Origin: Candidatus Altimarinota bacterium
GTDB taxonomy: Bacteria > Patescibacteriota > Gracilibacteria > UBA4473
Direction of reading: 5' to 3'
Assembly: GCA_021736215.1 (NCBI GenBank)
Contig: JAIPGI010000008.1
Location: 1 to 52,802, forward strand
DNA: 52,802 nt
Part shown: positions 14,571 through 20,737 of the stretch, one piece after another
Position numbering within the stretch: position 1 is the first letter of the stretch
Layout of the letters: each line of letters opens with the position of its first letter
The notes under the pieces: generated by a model
The model's input: only the letters and a program-made list of their open reading frames with translations
Database searches by the model: none
Told to the model about the DNA's origin: nothing
Translations under genes and position numbers: made by a program

Positions 14571-14597
14571 GATATCCTGAAATAAATTCAGGATGAC
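14571..14597. repeat. Single palindrome of the GIY-YIG-associated family
   Basis: GATATCCTGAA..TTCAGGATGAC, seven bases from the tRNA-Arg 5' end. No opposite partner was seen nearby. Confidence 0.55.
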
Positions 14598-14627
14598 AGC
14601 CATAAAAAAGAACATACAATTAACCCG

Positions 14628-15416
14628 ATGAAACTTTACACAAAAGCAGAAATTTTGGAAGTGATCCGTGAATTTTTGAACAAAAAAAGTGTTCAAAAGA
14701 GGGAGGGGGTATTGGAGATACTAGGCCCTACGGGAAGTGGGAAAACAGGCTTTTCTCTTGATGTGGCAGAAATGTTTGCCCCCGCCGAAATTCTCTGTGT
14801 AGATTCTCGGCAAGTATATCGGGATATGGATATTTCTTCTGCCAAAATCGATATTACGCAGATGAGGGGAATTCCTCACTGGGGGCTGGATTTAGTAAGT
14901 CCAGAACAAGATTTTTCGGTGTATGATTTTCAGAAATATGCCTTTGAGGCCCTTGATGATATTTTGGCACGGGGACATCTTCCCGTCTTGTGTGGGGGGA
15001 CGATGCTTTGGTTGGACAGTGTTTCGGAGAATTACATCTTTGATGAGGACGCTCAAGTGAAGTCTTCTCAAAAAGGAACGCCTCGATATGATGTGCTCAA
15101 AATAGGGATTCATTGGGATCGAGAAATTTTGTACAAACGTATTAATGAGCGAGCCAAGAAACAATTTGAAAATGGATTGGTTGAGGAAACAAAAAATATT
15201 TTGAAAAAATACAAGATTACCCGATCAGCCTTGACCAGCTTCGGATACAAGGAAATCAAGCAATACTTGGATGGCGAAATATCGCTTGACGAAGCCCTTG
15301 CTACCAACCAAAAACGCAATAGAAACTATGCCAAAAGACAGCTGACATGGTGGAGAGGGAGGGAAGATGTTTTGTGGGTGGATGGGAAGACACTTTCGGA
15401 GACATTAAAAAGTTAA
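14628..15416 (+). CDS. miaA: tRNA dimethylallyltransferase MiaA
   Basis: Transfers the dimethylallyl group to A37 of UNN-decoding tRNAs. The 262-residue protein has the P-loop GPTGSGKT (about 33-40), DSRQVYRDMDISSAK (substrate binding), the catalytic-channel region GGTMLWL, and the C-terminal NRNYAKRQLTWWR signature. It is somewhat shorter than the usual 300, with a compact insertion domain. The N-terminal 27 residues before the first strand are a lineage-specific extension. A perfect 21-bp inverted repeat (14676-14696) lies in that extension and encodes LNKKSVQ. Confidence 0.93.
   Translation: MKLYTKAEILEVIREFLNKKSVQKREGVLEILGPTGSGKTGFSLDVAEMFAPAEILCVDSRQVYRDMDISSAKIDITQMRGIPHWGLDLVSPEQDFSVYDFQKYAFEALDDILARGHLPVLCGGTMLWLDSVSENYIFDEDAQVKSSQKGTPRYDVLKIGIHWDREILYKRINERAKKQFENGLVEETKNILKKYKITRSALTSFGYKEIKQYLDGEISLDEALATNQKRNRNYAKRQLTWWRGREDVLWVDGKTLSETLKS
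14676..14696. repeat. 21-bp inverted repeat TTGAACA-N7-TGTTCAA, exact
   Basis: Exact 14/14 arms with spacer AAAAAAG, inside miaA. The outer bases extend the pairing to 9 bp. Confidence 0.75.
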
Positions 15417-15435
15417 TAAAAAACAAAATTTAAAT

Positions 15436-15463
15436 TTGACAAATCATCGAAGAATAGTACAGT
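15436..15463 (+). promoter_or_regulatory. Promoter of the methyltransferase gene
   Basis: TTGACA, a 16-base spacer, then TACAGT. This supports the ATG at 15493 as start, not the in-frame TTG that overlaps the -35 box. Confidence 0.6.
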
Positions 15464-15492
15464 CGAAGCACTTTTTTAGGCGTACGCGTGCA

Positions 15493-16749
15493 ATGCTAAA
15501 AAATATAGAGACTTTTAAGGAGCTACTTTCTGGAGACAGAGAAGAACCTTCTGTGAATTTAGATGAGTTTGAAAAAATTGGAGAAAACATTGCACTTCAA
15601 TATTTAGATGGAAATGATGATAAAAAATCATACAGTGATTTTCTTATCGGGTACTTTCAAGAAAATCATTCTCCACAAGTAGTACAAGAAGTTTCATCTG
15701 CACTTCAGTCCCAACCAGTGTATGATGTGGTGCAAGCGTTCAAAAAGAAAATAAACGCCTCTATTCTTGTGGACTCTTTTTTGCATCGAAGTTTGGAAAC
15801 ACAAGAAAATATGAACAATGCTTCTCATTCAGGAAAAGGGAAAATCCCTCCAATGGAAATCATTTGGCCCAAAAATATTCCTACAGGGAAACTAGAAAAC
15901 TATGCTTGGATTATGGAAAACCCATTCTTCAGGAAGAATGCTTGGATGAATTGGGGGCGTTTAGCAGGAGTGCTTCCAGCAATATCGTACGATACGATTT
16001 ATGGAAAAAAGATTTATAATTTTACGACAAATGAAAAGGCGTCTAATTTTTCAGATTATGTGAACAGCATTAATGGTTCATACGATGCAAAAGTATTGAA
16101 GGGAGATGTTGTAACCTTGGGAGGCGGGACTGCTCGTGATGAAATATCCTTTCTTGAAAAAAATAAAGACATAGAAAGTATCACAATTATAGAAAATAGC
16201 CCCCATGCGGTAAATATAATGCGTGAAAAAGTTTCTCAATTACGAGGAGATTACCAACAAAAAATAAAAATTGAACCGAACGATATGCAGAGTGTATTAG
16301 AAAAAATGAAAGAGGAAAAGAAGCAAGTAGATGCCTTCTACAGTCTGTCATCTCTTCATTATTTCGATACTCCAGAACTAGAAAAGATATTGCACCTTAT
16401 AAAAGATTGCCTTTCTCCCAACGGACATTTTGCCTTTGCGGTCAAAGCGCCAGATACTACCTTTGACGGAGTGGGGGTGTCTCTTATAAAAAATGAAGAA
16501 ATACTATCCCCACAGGTAGGGAACGAGGACGAAGGAGCGGTCCATAGGATTTACAAGAGAGCTTCGCTTGGGGTTGATGGACAAGTTCGATTTTACAGGG
16601 ATATAACGAAATGGAAGAGAATACTCGAAAAAGCAGGGTTCAATGTAGTGAGAATAACAACAACGGGAGGAATCGAGAATAATTATGAGTTTAAAAACCA
16701 AGAAGATCAGAATTTCTACCAAATTATAGTGAGAAAGGCATCAAAATAG
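15493..16749 (+). CDS. SAM-dependent methyltransferase-like protein
   Basis: A 418-residue protein starting at ATG 15493. The C-terminal half (about 190-400) is a class I methyltransferase fold: motif I VVTLGGGTARDE (glycine loop), the acidic end of strand 2 in ITIIENSPHAV, AFYSLSSLHYF at the strand 4 position, and LSPNGHFAFAVK at strand 5. The N-terminal 180 residues are helical, without a recognised family. Substrate unknown. It is convergent with the TrmB-like gene, four bases apart. No further domain was seen. Confidence 0.8.
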   Translation: MLKNIETFKELLSGDREEPSVNLDEFEKIGENIALQYLDGNDDKKSYSDFLIGYFQENHSPQVVQEVSSALQSQPVYDVVQAFKKKINASILVDSFLHRSLETQENMNNASHSGKGKIPPMEIIWPKNIPTGKLENYAWIMENPFFRKNAWMNWGRLAGVLPAISYDTIYGKKIYNFTTNEKASNFSDYVNSINGSYDAKVLKGDVVTLGGGTARDEISFLEKNKDIESITIIENSPHAVNIMREKVSQLRGDYQQKIKIEPNDMQSVLEKMKEEKKQVDAFYSLSSLHYFDTPELEKILHLIKDCLSPNGHFAFAVKAPDTTFDGVGVSLIKNEEILSPQVGNEDEGAVHRIYKRASLGVDGQVRFYRDITKWKRILEKAGFNVVRITTTGGIENNYEFKNQEDQNFYQIIVRKASK

Positions 16750-16753
16750 AAAA

Positions 16754-17521
16754 CTATCTATTCCAAGCATTTTCGAAGATTGCTCGAAATAATGAAGTTA
16801 TAATACTTCCCTGAAATACAAACCCTATAAGTTTTTTTTCGTTGAAAGTAATAACAGATACTTTGTCTCCATAAATACGAATTTCTCCATCAATAGGGAG
16901 ATTGTCCACGAATTTAATTTCTCGTTTCTCCTTCTTTTCGGCATGCTTCACATTTACTTTATTCTTGGGGACAATGTCATGAGAAACAATATTTTTCTCC
17001 ATCCTCTTTTTGATATATTCAAAAAGATAGTCGCCTAAGGATTCTTGTATCTTGGAGATATCCAACCAACTATAAATCTTTTTGTCAGCTTTTTCCGCTG
17101 TCTCCAACATGTTTTCGTATATTTCCTTGATTCCCTCAACCCCTTCATAATAAGTTACTTCTGGTTTCCATGAACTCTCCTTCATAGAGCTTAAAAAGCC
17201 ACTAATATCTTGTTTTGCATGTTCATAAATATCCTGATTTATTTGTTTTTGTTCGTCAATCCAATCGAAAAACTCTTTATCGGAACAAATTTCAAAAACA
17301 TCTTCTTTTTGACGAAGAGAACATCGTGTAATATTCCGAGAGCACAAATGATTCAATCCATATTGGGTAGAAGATAAAGAAATAGCCGTCTGACGGCTAA
17401 TTTCTTCGGTGCTTGATTTTTTGACATGAAAAAGAAAGGTCAAAATATTAATTTCATTATCTGAAAATCCGAGAGATTTTAGAGACTGTCGTACTTGAAG
17501 TGACGTGTAATAGGCCGCCAT
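16754..17521 (-). CDS. TrmB-family transcriptional regulator
   Basis: A 255-residue protein; the ATG at 17521 (MAAYYTSLQVRQSL) fits after the stop of the upstream gene, four bases away. The N-terminal winged helix (about 5-75: LKSLGFSDNEINILTFLFHVKKSSTEEISRQTAISLSSTQYGL-type arrangement) is TrmB-like, followed by a coiled-coil dimer helix (FDWIDEQKQINQDIYEHAKQ). A C-terminal effector-type domain begins at VTYYEGVEGIKEIYENML, the usual form in archaeal and CPR TrmB proteins. It probably senses a small molecule, but the ligand is unknown. Cotranscription with the alarmone hydrolase upstream is likely. Confidence 0.85.
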   Translation of the reverse strand: MAAYYTSLQVRQSLKSLGFSDNEINILTFLFHVKKSSTEEISRQTAISLSSTQYGLNHLCSRNITRCSLRQKEDVFEICSDKEFFDWIDEQKQINQDIYEHAKQDISGFLSSMKESSWKPEVTYYEGVEGIKEIYENMLETAEKADKKIYSWLDISKIQESLGDYLFEYIKKRMEKNIVSHDIVPKNKVNVKHAEKKEKREIKFVDNLPIDGEIRIYGDKVSVITFNEKKLIGFVFQGSIITSLFRAIFENAWNR

Positions 17522-17525
17522 GACA

Positions 17526-18149
17526 TTAAGAATTATAAAGAAGTCCTTCCTTCTCGAATTTTTCAATAACAGATTCTAACTCATTTATCAAATTTAAGTA
17601 CATCTCGTCATAGTGGAAAGATGTATGATGAAAGTGATTCGACATCATAGGAATATATTGTTCTCGCAATTCACGAATCCATTTCTTTTGTTTTTCAGGA
17701 GAAAGTCCTTGGATGGTTTTGAGGTTATGAATTAAATCTGCCATTTTTAAAAAAAAGACGGATACATCCATCTTTAGTGCTTCATTAAGTCTTTCGAAGT
17801 ATTCATCTTGTCGCATCATGCAATCCTGAATGCGACAGTCTTTGGAAAGGGTGTCTACGAGGAAAAACACATCATATCCAAAATCCTCTTTTATTTTTTG
17901 TTTCGTTTCTTCAGAGTGATCTCCATCTTCTAAAACATCATGTAATAGTGCGGCACAAACCATGTTTTCATCACCTCCTATTTGATAGACAATTTCTGCA
18001 ACCTCAACAGGATGAGTAATAAATGGTTCACCAGATTTTCTTTTTTGATTATGGTGGGCGGTTTCCGCGAAATCATACGCTTTTTGAATTTTAGACACGT
18101 CAAATCCTCCATGGTTTTCGAGCTCTTTTTTAAACTGCTGAAAAAACAT
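17526..18149 (-). CDS. HD-domain (p)ppGpp hydrolase-like protein (small alarmone hydrolase type)
   Basis: A 207-residue protein covering only the RelA/SpoT HD hydrolase domain. The conserved pattern is all there: FAETAHHNQKRKSGEPFITHPVEVAEIV (first His and the Arg/Lys of the nucleotide site), LLHDVLED (HD plus ED), and KMADLIHNLKT (Asp and Asn). No synthetase, TGS or ACT domain follows, as in MESH1-like small alarmone hydrolases. It probably removes pyrophosphate from (p)ppGpp. It sits four bases upstream of the TrmB-like regulator, suggesting a stress-linked pair. Confidence 0.88.
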   Translation of the reverse strand: MFFQQFKKELENHGGFDVSKIQKAYDFAETAHHNQKRKSGEPFITHPVEVAEIVYQIGGDENMVCAALLHDVLEDGDHSEETKQKIKEDFGYDVFFLVDTLSKDCRIQDCMMRQDEYFERLNEALKMDVSVFFLKMADLIHNLKTIQGLSPEKQKKWIRELREQYIPMMSNHFHHTSFHYDEMYLNLINELESVIEKFEKEGLLYNS

Positions 18150-18281
18150 CGTGTCCTTGAGTAAAGGGGGAAGGAGCTTCTAAAGTAACTTTTTTTTCAA
18201 AAAGCGCAAGTGTTTGAAAATTTTCACTCTTAGGTTTTGTAATCCGCCCTACATGACCCACTTTTCGATATATTTTTTTGC

Positions 18282-18290
18282 TGCTATGAT
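18282..18290 (+). promoter_or_regulatory. Extended -10 promoter for the Cys-rich peptide
   Basis: TGC-TATGAT, 30 bases before the ATG at 18320. No good -35 box was seen. Confidence 0.4.
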
Positions 18291-18319
18291 GAGAGCGTAA
18301 TTTTTAAACACCCCTTATC

Positions 18320-18415
18320 ATGTTCGGACCTAAATCTGGTGGATGCGGAGGCTGTGGTTGCGGTCATAGCAACGACGGCAAAAAAGGAGGATGTTGTGGA
18401 GGAAGTTGTAAATAA
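18320..18415 (+). CDS. 31-residue Gly/Cys-rich peptide
   Basis: ATG at 18320, TAA at 18413. The peptide starts MFGPKSGGCGGCGCGHSNDG and ends KKGGCCGGSCK. Six of 31 residues are Cys and one is His, in C-x2-C-x-C-x-H and CC-x3-C spacing, which suggests metal or iron-sulfur binding, or a metal-storage tail. Codon usage is normal and it lies alone in a 360-base gap with an extended -10 promoter. Short Cys-tail peptides of this look occur near metal transporters in other bacteria, but none is nearby. It is too short for a family assignment. Confidence 0.55.
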   Translation: MFGPKSGGCGGCGCGHSNDGKKGGCCGGSCK

Positions 18416-18511
18416 TACATTTCCCGAAGCATTCTCTTCAGATATCAGAGAACAGAGAATAAAGAACAAATATTCTTTGCCTGGTCTCTGATTTTTGGTA
18501 TCTGATATTTG

Positions 18512-19240
18512 TTATATACTCCAATTAATTGGTTCTTTGCCTTGTTTTTTAAGAATGTCATTTGTTTGAGAGAAATGTTTGCATCCCATGAAACCAGAAT
18601 AAGCTGAGAGTGGAGATGGGTGTGCGGCAGTGAGAATGAAATGTTTTCTCTCATCAATGAGGCTTCGTTTGGATTTGGCAAAATTTCCCCAGAGGAGAAA
18701 GACTATTCCCTCTCGTTCATCGGATATTTTTTTCATGACAGCATCCGTGAAGTATTCCCATCCTTTTCCAGAATGAGAAGTCGGTTGTCCGGCACGAACA
18801 GTGAGTACCGCATTGAGGAGGAGTACTCCTTGACGAGCCCACGCTTCGAGATTTCCATGCGAGGGGATGGGGAGCCCTAAATCATCGTGAATTTCTTTGT
18901 AGATATTCTGCAAAGAAGGGGGGATTGGGACCTCTCTATTTACTGAAAAACACAATCCATGCGCTTGATGTGATCCGTGGTACGGATCTTGTCCCAAGAT
19001 CACTACTTTGACCTGATCGAGTGGGCACAAATCAAACGCTCGGAAAATTTCTTTAGGGGCAGGATATATTTTTTTTCCAGATTTCACCTCTTTAGATACG
19101 AAATTTTTTAACGCTCCAAAATACGGTTTCTGAAACTCGGAACGCAAAGCATTCCGCCAACTTTCTTCTATTTTTGGATCGACGAGGGATGGGGTTGGCG
19201 TTTTTGATGAAGGGGTATCAAAAAGTGAGACTTGGGACAT
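18512..19240 (-). CDS. ung: Uracil-DNA glycosylase, family 1
   Basis: Removes uracil from DNA in base-excision repair. The 242-residue protein has the water-activating loop GQDPYHGSHQAHGLCFS (about 82-98), the proline-rich loop IPPSLQNIYKEI, the uracil-recognition segment LLLNAVLTVR, and the DNA-intercalation loop HPSPLSA (about 208-214). About 20 extra N-terminal residues include SLFDTP, which resembles a clamp-binding (PIP-like) peptide. With dut at 43.4 kb the cell both prevents and repairs uracil in DNA. Confidence 0.97.
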   Translation of the reverse strand: MSQVSLFDTPSSKTPTPSLVDPKIEESWRNALRSEFQKPYFGALKNFVSKEVKSGKKIYPAPKEIFRAFDLCPLDQVKVVILGQDPYHGSHQAHGLCFSVNREVPIPPSLQNIYKEIHDDLGLPIPSHGNLEAWARQGVLLLNAVLTVRAGQPTSHSGKGWEYFTDAVMKKISDEREGIVFLLWGNFAKSKRSLIDERKHFILTAAHPSPLSAYSGFMGCKHFSQTNDILKKQGKEPINWSI

Positions 19241-19301
19241 TTCAAAGAAAATTCTATCGTTTTCATTTTTGATGTCGAAGTTTTTTTTCCTCTTTCATCC
19301 A

Positions 19302-19310
19302 TGATATATT
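19302..19310 (+). promoter_or_regulatory. Probable extended -10 of the aminotransferase gene
   Basis: TGA-TATATT, 22 bases before the ATG at 19333; no clear -35. Confidence 0.35.
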
Positions 19311-19332
19311 AGAGGTACTTTACTTTTATCCC

Positions 19333-20529
19333 ATGACTGATCGTGTTATTCGCCCAGCCGACCGTTCTGCCAATATCAAATATGCCGTTCGTGACATTGT
19401 TGTTTTAGCCAAACAGACAGAAGCTACCGGAAAAGAAATGCTCTATCTCAATATCGGAGATCCCAATCTCTACGACTTCCAGACACCTTCACAGATGATT
19501 GAGGAGACCTACAAGGCTATGAAAGCCAATAAGAATGGTTATGCGCCTTCGTCGGGGCTTGAGGAGGCGAGACAGGCCGTCAAGAGAGAGGCCGAACGGA
19601 AGGGGATCAAGAATATTCACGATGTATTTATCACGACGGGAGGAAGTGAAGCAATTGATGTCTGTTTAGCGGCATTGGTAAATCGAGGAGAAAACTTCCT
19701 CACTCCAACTCCAGGGTATCCGCTCTACACAGCGATTGCGAGTAAAATTGAAGCGGAGATGAATCCTTATTATTTGAACGAAGAAAATGGATGGCAACCA
19801 GATATCGAAGACATTAAACGAAAAATAAACGATAAAACCAAGGCCATCGTGCTCATCAATCCCAATAATCCCACAGGATCCAATTGTAGCAGAGAGACGT
19901 TACAGGAAATTATCGATATCGCCATTGAAAAAAACATCGTTATTTTTTCGGACGAAATCTATGACCGCTTGCTTTTTGACGGAGAAGAACATATTTCCAT
20001 TGCGGCGCTGAATCCAGATGCTCCAGTTATTACATTTGGGGGACTTTCCAAAAATTATTTCGCTCCAGGTTGGCGTATCGGTTGGGGAGTGGTAAGCGGT
20101 CGGGAATCTCAGTTACGAGATTATATCGAAGCCATCAATAAATTCTTTCGAGCACGGCTTTCGGCCAATCATCCCGAACAATACGCCATTGCTCCCATGC
20201 TCGATGGTAAAAAAGAACATCTCCAAGAGTACCTTCCTCGTTTGCAGCGACGACGAGATATCACCTTTGAAATGTTAAACACTATTCCTGGAATTTCCTG
20301 CGTGAAGCCCACAGGCGCTTTTTACGCTTTTCCACGAATTGAAACTGATAAAGATGACGCAGAGTTTGTGAAGGAACTCATTCGAGAAACAGGCGTTGTG
20401 GTCGTTCCCGGAAGTGGATTTGGGCAAAAACCAGGAACCAAGCACTTCCGAGTGGTTTTTTTGCCACCAGACGAGATATTAACCAAGGCGTACCAGAACA
20501 TTGGAGAGTTTTGGAAAACGTATCAATAG
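19333..20529 (+). CDS. Class I/II aminotransferase (alanine/aspartate type)
   Basis: A PLP-dependent fold-type I aminotransferase of 398 residues. The usual landmarks are present: YLNIGDPNLYDF at the N-terminus, GYAPSSGLEEAR, ITTGGSEAID, INPNNPTGSN (Asn contacting PLP), FSDEIYDRL (Asp and Tyr), GGLSKNYFAPGWRIGW (catalytic Lys at about 239), and the C-terminal KHFRVVFLPP (Arg binding the substrate carboxylate). It is close in pattern to AlaT-like enzymes linking pyruvate and alanine, which would fit with pyk and ppdK nearby, but substrate choice cannot be read from sequence. It is convergent with ppdK. Confidence 0.93.
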   Translation: MTDRVIRPADRSANIKYAVRDIVVLAKQTEATGKEMLYLNIGDPNLYDFQTPSQMIEETYKAMKANKNGYAPSSGLEEARQAVKREAERKGIKNIHDVFITTGGSEAIDVCLAALVNRGENFLTPTPGYPLYTAIASKIEAEMNPYYLNEENGWQPDIEDIKRKINDKTKAIVLINPNNPTGSNCSRETLQEIIDIAIEKNIVIFSDEIYDRLLFDGEEHISIAALNPDAPVITFGGLSKNYFAPGWRIGWGVVSGRESQLRDYIEAINKFFRARLSANHPEQYAIAPMLDGKKEHLQEYLPRLQRRRDITFEMLNTIPGISCVKPTGAFYAFPRIETDKDDAEFVKELIRETGVVVVPGSGFGQKPGTKHFRVVFLPPDEILTKAYQNIGEFWKTYQ

Positions 20530-20532
20530 TTA

Positions 20533-20553
20533 TTGAACACTAAATTTGTTCAA
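20533..20553. repeat. 21-bp inverted repeat TTGAACA-N7-TGTTCAA, exact, intergenic
   Basis: Exact arms with spacer CTAAATT, directly after the aminotransferase stop. The only clearly intergenic copy. Confidence 0.75.
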
Positions 20554-20567
20554 TAAAACATACATAA

Positions 20568-20601
20568 AAACCCGGGTTCTAAAATTCCTGAACCCGGGTT
20601 T
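20568..20601. repeat. Palindromic repeat AAACCCGGGTTC...GAACCCGGGTTT
   Basis: 12-bp arms with a 10-base spacer; each arm is itself self-complementary (AACCCGGGTT). No T run, so it is not a typical terminator. Same family as 28244-28277, 28376-28409 and 33562-33597. Confidence 0.8.
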
Positions 20602-20650
20602 GATGAAAAGCGTCTTCCTGAATGATTCTGAGTTTTGCGAGGAAGAGTGA

Positions 20651-20711
20651 AGGATCTTCTTTATATTAAAAGAAATAAGGAAGATTCTTCGTCGTCTCGC
20701 CAAAGCGAGAC
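20651..20711. other. Two hairpins in the gap between convergent aminotransferase and ppdK
   Basis: AGGATCTTC/GAAGATTCT (one mismatch) and GTCTCGC-CAAA-GCGAGAC (20694-20711). These may end transcription from either side, but no strong T run follows. Confidence 0.4.
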
Positions 20712-20737
20712 TTCTCAGAAAGACGATTATTTTTCTA

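Noticed and set aside
14676-14696. TTGAACA-N7-TGTTCAA as a LexA or other repressor operator
   Set aside because: Almost all copies lie deep inside genes and not near promoters, so a classic operator role is unlikely.
20568-20601. CCCGGG palindrome as a transcription terminator
   Set aside because: No T run follows on either strand, and the same palindrome occurs inside ligA.
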